DNA from: Verrucomicrobiota bacterium
GTDB lineage: Bacteria > Verrucomicrobiota > Verrucomicrobiia > CAIQCK01
DNA: 43,060 nt
Assembly (NCBI GenBank): GCA_016219905.1
Contig: JACRKA010000237.1
Span: 1-43,060, forward strand
Direction of reading: 5' to 3'
Part shown: positions 25,526 to 32,909 of the stretch, piece by piece
How positions within the stretch are numbered: position 1 is the first letter of the stretch
How the letters are laid out: each line of letters begins with the position of its first letter
Made by a program: the position numbers and the translations under genes
Notes under the pieces: model-generated
What the model was told of the DNA's origin: nothing
The model's input: only the letters and a program-made list of their open reading frames with translations
Databases searched by the model: none

Positions 25526-28500
25526 GACGACAACTCGCGTTTATGCTGTTCGCTATGATTCTGGCTGTCCATCCGCCGCTCGGAAGCGGCAAGGATGCTG
25601 TCCAGCCCGCTGGCACGCTGCCGGTGCTCCACGACGTGGACGTGGTCGTGGTGGGCGGCACATCGGGTGGAGTCGCCGCAGCCGTCGCGGCGGCGAAGAG
25701 CGGCGCGAAAGTGTTTCTCGCCGCGCCGCGGCCTTACATCGGCGAGGACATCTGCGCCACGTATCGGCTTTGGTTGGAAAAGGGCGAAGAGTCGGCGACC
25801 GAGATGGCAAAGGAGGTCTTCAAACCTGCGCCTGTCGCCGCAGGCCCGCAGGTGGGGCCAGGGATGCCGTTCACGTATTCCAGCGATGTGCCGGATTCCC
25901 CAAGGCACAAGGACACCAAACCGCCGTCGCTGCTCGCCGACGGCAAGTGGCAGAGCGCCTCGCGCCAGAGCGTGGAATACGGCGGCAACGTGACGCTCAC
26001 GCTCGATCTCGGCAAGGAACAGCCCATCGCGAAGATCCATGTGCTGGCCTATCAGCGGCCGGGCGATTTCATGGTGGAACGGGTCACCGTCTCCGCCAGC
26101 ACGGACAAGAAGAACTGGAAACCGGTGGCGGTCATTGAGAACGACGAGCTTCAGCACTGGGAAACCGACGAGGCCGCGATGGCGCTCTCCGCGCCGGCGG
26201 CGACGAAAGCCCGTTACCTCAAGCTGGAGGTGAAGAAGACGGCGAGTGCCACGCGCGTGTTGCTTGGCGAGATCGTCTTGCAGAGCGAGGCGGGCGTGGA
26301 AAAGGCGCCGGCGGCTGCGGGTGGGTTGCGTCCCGTCACGCCGATGCAGGTCAAGCGCACCCTCGACCAGGCGCTCATCCAGGCCGGCGTGCCGTTCCTC
26401 TATGGCAGCTACGCGACGGAACTGCTGCGCGACGCGCAGGGCAAGCCCGCCGGCATCGTCATCGCGAACCGCTCCGGCCGGCAGGCCGTGCTGGCGAAGG
26501 TCATCGTGGACGCCACCGACCGCGCCATCGTCGCGCGGATGGCCGGCGCGAAATTCTCGCCGTATCCGCAGCAGACGCAGATTTTCGACCGCATCACCGT
26601 CGGCGGCGAGGCGCGCACCGGCGAGAACATCAGCCTCCGTCCGCGCGAGCGGAAGATAGGCATCCAGAACCGCCGCAACGAGACGCTGCCGGTCAACGAG
26701 TATCGCGTCCAGGTCCAGATGCGTGACGGCGGCTTCCCGGCATTCGCCGAGGCCGAGCAGCTTGCACGGGACTGGACGTGGACGACGAATGCGGTGGATG
26801 CCTCCGAGGTCCTGCTTCAGACGCCGCCCGATTCATTCCGCGGTCAGGGACAGCAGACGGGCGCGTGGCCCGGCGCGGACAAGATTGCGCTCAATTGCTT
26901 CCAGCCGGCGGGCGTCGAGCGCGTGTTCGCGCTCGGCGGCTGCGCTGACGTCTCCCGCGAAGCTGCGGCGCAGCTCGTGCGGCCCGTGAACGCGATGGCC
27001 GTTGGCGGGCGCATCGGCGCCGCCGCGGCGACGATGGCGAAGAATGAGTCGAAGCCGGAAGGCACGCATGTGGCAGGCGCTCCGGCAAAGCGCGCGGTGA
27101 AAGGCGAGGTTCGCGAGGCCAACGCCGCTGCCAATATGCGCGTCGGCAAACAGACCGTGCCTTCGGAAGTCCACGGCCTGCCCGTGCTCGGCGAATACGA
27201 CGTCGTCGTGGTGGGTGGCGGCACCGGCGGCGCGCCTGCGGCCATCGGCGCGGGCCGTCAGGGTGCGAAGACGCTGTTGCTGGAATACCTGCACGGCCTC
27301 GGTGGTGTCGGCACGACCGGTTACATCAGCAGCTACTACCACGGCAATCGCGTCGGTTTCACGAAGCAGGTTGACGAGGGCGTCGCCGAGATCAGCAAGC
27401 CCGACCCGAAGCTCGCCGGCCGCGGTTGGGATCCGGAGCACAAGAGCGAGTGGTATCGCCGCGAGATGCGCAAGGCCGGCGTGGACATCTGGTATGGCAC
27501 GCTCGGCCACGGCGCGGTCGTCGAGAAAGGCCGCGTCAAGGGCGTCGTCGTCCTGACGCCGCAGGGCAGGGGCGTGGTGCTCGCGAAAGCCGTGGTGGAC
27601 GCCACCGGTAACGCCGACATCGCCGCCGCGGCGGGCGCGACGTGCCGTTACACCGACGACACCGACATCGCCGTGCAGGGCACCGGCCTGCCGCCGCGCG
27701 AACTGGGCCAGAAATACACCAACACCGACTACACCTTCGTGGACGACAACGACATCTTCGACATCTGGCGCGTGCTCGTCACCTCGAAGGAGAAGTTCAA
27801 GAAAGCCTACGACCTCGGCCAGCTCATTGACACCCGCGAGCGCCGGCAGATCGTCGGCGACTTCACGCTCTCGCCGATGGACATCATGCTCGGCCGGACG
27901 CAGCCCGACGTCGTGGTCGTCTCCAAGAGCAACTTCGACACGCACGGCTACATCGTGCATCCGGTCTTCATGCTGCGGCCGCCGCATCGTGAGGACATGA
28001 TGATCGGCGTGCCGTATCGCTGCCTGTTGCCGCGCGGGCTGGACGGCATCCTCGTCACCGGCCTCGGCGTCAGCGCGCACCGCGACGCCATCCCGATCAT
28101 CCGGATGCAGGCCGACGTGCAGAACCAAGGCTATGCGGCGGGGGTCGCCGCGGCGATGTCCGCGAAGAAAAACTGCCCGCTGCGCAAAGTGGACATCAAG
28201 GCGCTGCAGAGGCATCTCGTCGAGAAAGGCAACCTGCCCGAGACCGTCCTGACCGACAAGGACAGCTTCCCGTTGCCGAAGGACAAAGTCGTGGAAGCCG
28301 TCGCCGCCGTCGTCAACGACTACGACAAGCTGGAGGTGCTGCTCGCGCAGTTCGACACCGCGCGGCCGCTGCTGCGCGAAGCGTTCGCGAAGGCCGCAGG
28401 CGAGAAGGAAAAGCTCACCTACGCCCACATCCTCGGCATGATGGGCGACGCCACTGGCGCGGACGTGCTGGCGAAAACCGTCTCCTCCACCGCGTGGGAC

Positions 28501-28977
28501 GAAGGCTGGCACTTCAAGGGCGGCGGCCAGTTCGGCGCAAGCATGAGTCCTCTCGACAGCCTCGTCGTCGCGCTCGGCCGCACCAAGTCGCCGCTCGCGC
28601 TCAAGCCGCGCATTGAGAAGGTCGCTCAACTCAGTGCGGAATCCGAGTTCTCCCACTTCCGCGCCGTCGCCATCGCGTTGGAGACGCTCGGCGACAAAGC
28701 CGCCGCCAAGCCTCTCGCCGAACTCCTCCAGAAGCCCGACATCGGCGGACGTGCCATCACCAGCATCCAGACCGCGCTGGAGAGGACCGTCGCGGGCGGC
28801 GCGGAGAACATGACGCGCGAACTGGAGTTGCGGGAGCTTTACACCGCCCGCGCCCTCTACCGCTGCGGCGACTGTGACGGCCTCGGCGAGAAGACCCTGA
28901 AGCAGTTTGCCCAGGACCTCCACGGCCACTACGCCCGCCACGCCCAAGCCGTGCTGGGACAGAAGACGGGACGGTAA
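25522..28977 (+). CDS. Exported tandem FAD-dependent oxidoreductase with embedded F5/8C domain
   Basis: 1151 residues from ATG 25522 (ATGA overlap with the previous stop). Residues 1-22 form a signal sequence beginning MRRQLAF, possibly Tat-type, as suits a folded flavoprotein. A first dinucleotide fold (DVVVVGGTSGGVAAAVAAAK, 40-59) is interrupted at about 134-258 by a discoidin/F5-8C-like beta domain (SRQSVEYGGNVTLTLDLGK to VLLGEIVLQSE), then resumes (VIVDATDRAIVARMAGA). A second complete FAD_oxidored domain starts at about 559 (EYDVVVVGGGTGGAPAAIGA) with GGVGTTGYISSYYHGN and AVVDATGNADIAAAAGA. The C-terminal ~200 residues are helical HEAT-like repeats. Substrate and electron acceptor are unknown; oxidation of a sugar or cyclitol is plausible. 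An earlier in-frame start at 24460 would overlap the upstream gene and is rejected. Confidence 0.85.
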   Translation: MRRQLAFMLFAMILAVHPPLGSGKDAVQPAGTLPVLHDVDVVVVGGTSGGVAAAVAAAKSGAKVFLAAPRPYIGEDICATYRLWLEKGEESATEMAKEVFKPAPVAAGPQVGPGMPFTYSSDVPDSPRHKDTKPPSLLADGKWQSASRQSVEYGGNVTLTLDLGKEQPIAKIHVLAYQRPGDFMVERVTVSASTDKKNWKPVAVIENDELQHWETDEAAMALSAPAATKARYLKLEVKKTASATRVLLGEIVLQSEAGVEKAPAAAGGLRPVTPMQVKRTLDQALIQAGVPFLYGSYATELLRDAQGKPAGIVIANRSGRQAVLAKVIVDATDRAIVARMAGAKFSPYPQQTQIFDRITVGGEARTGENISLRPRERKIGIQNRRNETLPVNEYRVQVQMRDGGFPAFAEAEQLARDWTWTTNAVDASEVLLQTPPDSFRGQGQQTGAWPGADKIALNCFQPAGVERVFALGGCADVSREAAAQLVRPVNAMAVGGRIGAAAATMAKNESKPEGTHVAGAPAKRAVKGEVREANAAANMRVGKQTVPSEVHGLPVLGEYDVVVVGGGTGGAPAAIGAGRQGAKTLLLEYLHGLGGVGTTGYISSYYHGNRVGFTKQVDEGVAEISKPDPKLAGRGWDPEHKSEWYRREMRKAGVDIWYGTLGHGAVVEKGRVKGVVVLTPQGRGVVLAKAVVDATGNADIAAAAGATCRYTDDTDIAVQGTGLPPRELGQKYTNTDYTFVDDNDIFDIWRVLVTSKEKFKKAYDLGQLIDTRERRQIVGDFTLSPMDIMLGRTQPDVVVVSKSNFDTHGYIVHPVFMLRPPHREDMMIGVPYRCLLPRGLDGILVTGLGVSAHRDAIPIIRMQADVQNQGYAAGVAAAMSAKKNCPLRKVDIKALQRHLVEKGNLPETVLTDKDSFPLPKDKVVEAVAAVVNDYDKLEVLLAQFDTARPLLREAFAKAAGEKEKLTYAHILGMMGDATGADVLAKTVSSTAWDEGWHFKGGGQFGASMSPLDSLVVALGRTKSPLALKPRIEKVAQLSAESEFSHFRAVAIALETLGDKAAAKPLAELLQKPDIGGRAITSIQTALERTVAGGAENMTRELELRELYTARALYRCGDCDGLGEKTLKQFAQDLHGHYARHAQAVLGQKTGR

Positions 28978-28991
28978 GGAGTTCTTTGCAT

Positions 28992-29070
28992 GGTGGGGCG
29001 AGGCTCTGCCGAGCCTCTGCTTCGCGTCGCGGGTCGGCCGGAAAACGGCTCGGCGGAGCCTCGCCCCACC
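28992..29070. repeat. 24-base inverted repeat with 31-base loop after the FAD gene
   Basis: The arms at 28992-29015 and 29047-29070 (outer ends GGTGGGGCGAGGCTC and GAGCCTCGCCCCACC) match at 23 of 24 positions. It begins 14 bases after the FAD gene stop, lacks a T-tract and looks like a dispersed intergenic palindrome that may stabilise or end the operon mRNA. Confidence 0.75.
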
Positions 29071-29080
29071 GTATTCGTAG

Positions 29081-29299
29081 CCGTCCCATTGGGACGGCAA
29101 CGAGAATAGCCCGGCGTTTCAACGCCGGGAATCGAAGCAAGAAAAAGGTAGTCCCGTAGGGACGGATGAAAACCCAAACGTGAGCGGCGCGAGCCATCGG
29201 GCGCGCCATATTCAATCGTCCCTCCGGGACTGCATGGATTTGGTTCGCGCGTTCCCGGCGTTGAAACACCGGGCTATTCTCATTGGGTCCCTACGGGAC
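29081..29299. repeat. REP/BIME-like cluster of palindromes
   Basis: Six palindromes in 219 bases: GTCCCATTGGGAC core (29081-29097), CCCGGCGTTTCAACGCCGGG (29110-29129), GTCCCGTAGGGAC (29151-29163), GTCCCTCCGGGAC (29218-29230), CCCGGCGTTGAAACACCGGG (29254-29273) and GTCCCTACGGGAC (29287-29299). The second half is an inverted copy of the first: GAGAATAGCCCGG on the left appears as CCGGGCTATTCTC on the right. Such paired head-to-head palindromes resemble REP/BIME elements moved by TnpA-REP (RAYT) transposases; none is encoded here. Confidence 0.75.
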
Positions 29300-29445
29300 C
29301 TCGCAGCCTATATCGCGTCATCCTGCGCTTGAATTCCTCGTTTCCGCCGTGCTACCAATCCCCCGTATTCAACGAGGCCGAACGTGACGACCATCGAGGC
29401 CAACTCGCGGACGATCTTGCGACAAACCCATCGGGAGAACTCGCC

Positions 29446-31152
29446 ATGAATTCCTTCAAGCGCCTCCAAGTCGCCACGTTTGGACTTGTCCTGCTGGCAC
29501 AAGCCGCAACGCTCACTTTCGCCGACCCGGCGGACAGCCACAAAGTCCGGCTGGCGGTGATTGACCTCTCCACCGGGGACGGCATCACCGTCGAGGAAGG
29601 TAAGATGCTGACGGTTTTCATTCGCGACGCCATCGTCAATAGCGGCCGGTTCGAAGTCATGGATCGCCAGCGGGTGGCTGACATCTTGAAGGAACAAAAC
29701 TTCTCGGCGGCGTTTTCTGACGAGACAACCCAGTTGGTCAAAGTTGGAAAACTGTTGGACGCCAACCGCATCGTCGGCGGCCGCGTCGGGCGGTTCGGTA
29801 AGAACTGGTCGTTAGTTCTGAGCTTGGTGGATGTAAACCTCGGCACCCTCATCAGCAGTTATGCGCTGCCGAACGCAGAATCGAAGGAAAACCTGTTGAA
29901 AAGCGCTCCTCGCGCCGGATTGGAGCTCGTGGATGTAGCTGAGTTTCTCAGGACCGCCGCTTCGTTGCCACCCGAACAACAAGTGACGGCCGTCATCGCA
30001 AAGCTCAAGGAACTCAATCCCGGCTTCGACGGCAAGGAACAGCACAAGATCGAGGGCGGTGCCGTCACCGAGTTCTCAATCTCCACGATTGGTGTCTCGG
30101 ATATCTCGCCGCTGCGTGCGCTGAAGCGGCTCGCGAAACTCACCATCGTGCCGTCAGTGGCAAACCAAGACGGCGCGGTGACTGACCTGTCCGCGTTGCA
30201 AGGCCTGCCGCTACGATGGCTCTGTTGCCACAACAATCCCATTACCGACCTATCGCCGCTCAAAGGCATGCCGTTAACGGTGCTGAGTTGCAGCGGCACA
30301 CAAGCGAGCAACCTTTCGCCGTTGCGAGGCATGCCGCTGGCCACGCTCTGGTGTAATAACACGCGGGTCACTGACCTCTCGCCGCTGAGGGACATGCCGT
30401 TGCAGGAATTGCGATGCGATTTCGTCGCCGCCCGCGACGCCGCGATCCTTCGCGACATCAAAACACTAGCCAGAATCAATGACATAGCGGCAGCGACGTT
30501 TTGGTTTCGCGTTGGAAATGTCGTTCCGAGCCAACGCACCACGAGTGGAACAAGCCAGGGGTCTGCAAATGAAGTCGTGTGGTCGCGCGCCATCAATCTG
30601 ATGCTGCTGATTGATCTGGAGAAGGATGCCGTCAAGGGCAAATGGACGATGCAAGATGGCAAGCTTGTATCGGCGCCAGAAAGACACGCGCGAATCCAAA
30701 TTCCTTTCGAACCACCCGAAGAATACGATTTTCGAATCGTGTTCTGCCGCAACGAAGGCATTGAGACTGTGGCACAGTTCATTTCACAGGCGGGCCGGGG
30801 TGCGATGTGGAATATGGCCTGCGATCATGGCACGGCTTTCGGCTTTGACATTGTGGGCGGCAGACCTTCGAACAAGAATTCCACAACTTATCGGCCTTCG
30901 ACCGCTCTGAAAAACGGCCGAGTTTATTCTTCGGTGCTCCAAGTCCGCAAGAACGGTGTTAAGGCATATCTCGACGGTAGACTTGTCTCTCATTGGAAGA
31001 CTGATTACACCGACGGAGGTGTGTCTGGATCTTGGCAGCTGCCCGACTACCGCCTCTTGGGCGTTGGGGCCTACCAAGCGGTGGTGACCTTCCACAAAAT
31101 CGAACTGCTAGAAATCACAGGCAGAGGCAAACCTGTGCGGGGATCACGTTAG
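29446..31152 (+). CDS. Exported CsgG-like / leucine-rich-repeat / ConA-like protein
   Basis: 568 residues. ATG 29446 follows GGGAGAAC (29432-29439) and opens a signal peptide (residues 6-26, RLQVATFGLVLLAQAATLTF). Residues about 33-165 resemble the CsgG/FlgO-type fold (VRLAVIDLSTGDGITVEE, FEVMDRQRVADILKEQ, LVKVGKLLDANRIVGGRVG). Residues about 200-355 are LRR-like repeats with the unit LSPLKGMPLTVLSCSGT. Residues about 380-568 look like a DUF1080/LamG-type jelly roll (VRKNGVKAYLDGRLVSHW). This trio is known mainly from Planctomycetes and Verrucomicrobia; function is unknown, probably recognition at the envelope. Its GC content is visibly lower than its neighbours (31 of 60 at 30661-30720 against 42 of 60 at 27001-27060), and repeats precede it, hinting at transfer. 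Confidence 0.8.
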   Translation: MNSFKRLQVATFGLVLLAQAATLTFADPADSHKVRLAVIDLSTGDGITVEEGKMLTVFIRDAIVNSGRFEVMDRQRVADILKEQNFSAAFSDETTQLVKVGKLLDANRIVGGRVGRFGKNWSLVLSLVDVNLGTLISSYALPNAESKENLLKSAPRAGLELVDVAEFLRTAASLPPEQQVTAVIAKLKELNPGFDGKEQHKIEGGAVTEFSISTIGVSDISPLRALKRLAKLTIVPSVANQDGAVTDLSALQGLPLRWLCCHNNPITDLSPLKGMPLTVLSCSGTQASNLSPLRGMPLATLWCNNTRVTDLSPLRDMPLQELRCDFVAARDAAILRDIKTLARINDIAAATFWFRVGNVVPSQRTTSGTSQGSANEVVWSRAINLMLLIDLEKDAVKGKWTMQDGKLVSAPERHARIQIPFEPPEEYDFRIVFCRNEGIETVAQFISQAGRGAMWNMACDHGTAFGFDIVGGRPSNKNSTTYRPSTALKNGRVYSSVLQVRKNGVKAYLDGRLVSHWKTDYTDGGVSGSWQLPDYRLLGVGAYQAVVTFHKIELLEITGRGKPVRGSR

Positions 31153-31258
31153 CCCGCTTGAGTTTCGTAGGGCAGCAAGGTTTTGGGAAAGTTTGCGTCG
31201 TAGGCGTGAGTGGGAACGTGCTTGAAAAAAGGGCGCTACGCAAAACTCGTAGGCGACC

Positions 31259-31672
31259 CTAAACGTCGAAAATCACCGTGGCCATCCAACCGTCGGGGAC
31301 TTGTTTCACTTCGAGTTGGTGGTAGGTGACGGCTTTGATTTCCTCGGAAGCTTCGGATTGGCTGAAGTCCACAGGGCCGCCGTCCATCTGCGCGACGAGC
31401 TTCCTGCCGTCGGTGATCTGGAGGCGGAAATGGTCGAAGTAAAGCTGGCGGGCGTTGAATAGGAAAAGCAGTTCGGCCAGCCAGTGGACGAGCAGTTCGG
31501 CGGTGTCGGCGGCTTCCAGTTCGACTTTGAAGACGGCGCGCTCCTTTGTCGCGAAACGGCCCTGGGCTTCGTAGAGGGCGCGGGCGGCGTTGGCGAAGAG
31601 TTCCTCCAGCGTGCGGCCATAGGCATGGACGCCGATGTCGGCGGTATGGTCGAAGAACTCGAACGGTTTCAT
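31259..31672 (-). CDS. Archease
   Basis: 137 residues, the usual size. Archease (DUF101) speeds guanylylation and turnover of the RNA ligase RtcB. The N-terminal FEFFDHTADIGVHAYG is the family signature with conserved metal-binding Asp residues; LEELFANAARALYEA, ELLVHWLAELLFLFNAR, and the C-terminal VTYHQLEVKQ plus ATVIFDV follow in order. The ATG at 31670-31672 gives the standard start. No rtcB gene is in the window. It lies 105 bases after rlmN on the same strand, but a long hairpin between them may separate the transcripts. The family call is firm; the partner is inferred. Confidence 0.92.
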   Translation of the reverse strand: MKPFEFFDHTADIGVHAYGRTLEELFANAARALYEAQGRFATKERAVFKVELEAADTAELLVHWLAELLFLFNARQLYFDHFRLQITDGRKLVAQMDGGPVDFSQSEASEEIKAVTYHQLEVKQVPDGWMATVIFDV

Positions 31673-31705
31673 CTCGGACTAACCACGGACGCGGATCTCA
31701 TTTCA

Positions 31706-31764
31706 CAGAAGGAAACGAAGGGAACGAAGGATGAACGAACCTTCGTTTCCTTCGTTGGCTTCTG
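31706..31764. repeat. Long hairpin built from AAGGRAACG-type repeats between rlmN and archease
   Basis: Arms at 31706-31730 and 31740-31764 pair at 22 of 25 positions around a 9-base loop. Each arm consists of ~9-base units (AAGGAAACG, AAGGGAACG on the left; inverse CGTTTCCTT on the right). It fills most of the 105-base gap and may terminate or process the gyrB-gyrA-rlmN transcript. Confidence 0.65.
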
Positions 31765-31777
31765 TCCCAGTCTGTCG

Positions 31778-32878
31778 TCAGTTGTCACGTTCTGTTCTCA
31801 GCCGCAATTGTCCGCAGGCGGCGGCGATGTCGGTGCCTTTGTCAACGCGGAGCGTGGCAAGGATGCCGTGCTTCTTGAGTTGTTGGGCGAACGCCAGGCA
31901 GCGGTTGGTGGGCGGCCGGCGCCACGGCAGGCCCTCGACGGTGTTGTAGGGGATGAGGTTGACCTTGGCGTGAACCTGCCGCGCCAACGCGGCGAGTTTG
32001 CCGGCCAGTTCAAACGAGTCGTTCAGGTCTTCGATGAGGATATACTCGAACGTCAGCATCCGGCCTCTGACGCGGCCGTAGTATTCACAGGCGGCGATGA
32101 GGTCTTGCAATGGATACTTGCGGTTGACGGGCATGATCTTGGAACGCACCTCGTCGGTGGGGGCGTGGAGCGAGACGGCGAGGCGGAACTGCATCGCTTC
32201 GTCGGCGAGGGTGCGGATTTGCGGGGCGAGGCCGCTGGTGGAGACGGTGATCTTGCGCGCGCCGATGCCGAGGCCCCACGGGGCGTTGATGATGCGCAGA
32301 GCTTTGATCAGGTTGGTGTAGTTGGCCAGCGGCTCGCCCATGCCCATGACGACGATGTTGTTGATGCGGAAATCGGAGTCGGGCTGGCCCGTCTCGCCCG
32401 CGACGCGGATGCCGGCGGTGCGCCCGATGCGGATGATGGCGAGGATCTGGTCCACAATCTCGCCCGCGGTGAGGTTGCGGCGGAATCCGGCCAGGCCGCT
32501 TGCGCAGAACCGGCAGCCGTAGGCGCAACCGACCTGGGTGGAGACGCAGACGGTGTGGCGGTCTGCGCGCGAGGTCAGGCCGGGCGTCGCGGGGATGAGG
32601 ACGGTCTCGACAAGCTGCTGGTCGCGCAACTGCCAGAGGAACTTCTCGGTGGTGTCGGTGGAGTGCTGCTCTCGCAGTTCGCGGACGGTCCAGAGGTCGA
32701 ACGTTTCCGCGAGCCATTGCCGCAGCGGCGCGGGCAGGTTGCTCATGGCGTCGAACGATTCCGCCGCGCGCTCGTAGGCCCACTGCATGAGCTGACCGGC
32801 GCGGTAAGCGGGCTGGCCATTCGCCTTCAGCAACGACGAAAGCTCGGCTAGCGTCAGTGATTTGAAGTCCGGCTTCAT
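31778..32878 (-). CDS. rlmN: Dual-specificity 23S rRNA/tRNA adenine-C2 methyltransferase RlmN
   Basis: 366 residues, typical. This radical-SAM enzyme methylates A2503 of 23S rRNA and A37 of certain tRNAs. The cluster motif C118-AYG-C122-RF-C125 is present; C111 (HTVCVST) corresponds to the resolving Cys and C355 (AAACGQLR) to the methyl-carrying Cys. GMGEPLANY is the SAM-binding GGEP equivalent, and VSLHAPTDEVRSKIMPVNRKY is a family block. ATG at 32876-32878 lies 31 bases after gyrA, so the two are co-transcribed. All catalytic residues are intact, so activity is expected. It is RlmN rather than Cfr by genomic context and sequence. Confidence 0.96.
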   Translation of the reverse strand: MKPDFKSLTLAELSSLLKANGQPAYRAGQLMQWAYERAAESFDAMSNLPAPLRQWLAETFDLWTVRELREQHSTDTTEKFLWQLRDQQLVETVLIPATPGLTSRADRHTVCVSTQVGCAYGCRFCASGLAGFRRNLTAGEIVDQILAIIRIGRTAGIRVAGETGQPDSDFRINNIVVMGMGEPLANYTNLIKALRIINAPWGLGIGARKITVSTSGLAPQIRTLADEAMQFRLAVSLHAPTDEVRSKIMPVNRKYPLQDLIAACEYYGRVRGRMLTFEYILIEDLNDSFELAGKLAALARQVHAKVNLIPYNTVEGLPWRRPPTNRCLAFAQQLKKHGILATLRVDKGTDIAAACGQLRLRTERDN

Positions 32879-32909
32879 GTGACCGGAATAAAGGCGTCGG
32901 GCCGCAAGA

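Noticed and set aside
29081-29299. Possible CRISPR array in the palindrome cluster
   Set aside because: The palindromes are of several types in inverted arrangement, not direct repeats with constant spacer length.
31484-32851. 455-codon plus frame opposite archease and rlmN
   Set aside because: Shadow of rlmN; spans a repeat hairpin and shows no protein family features.
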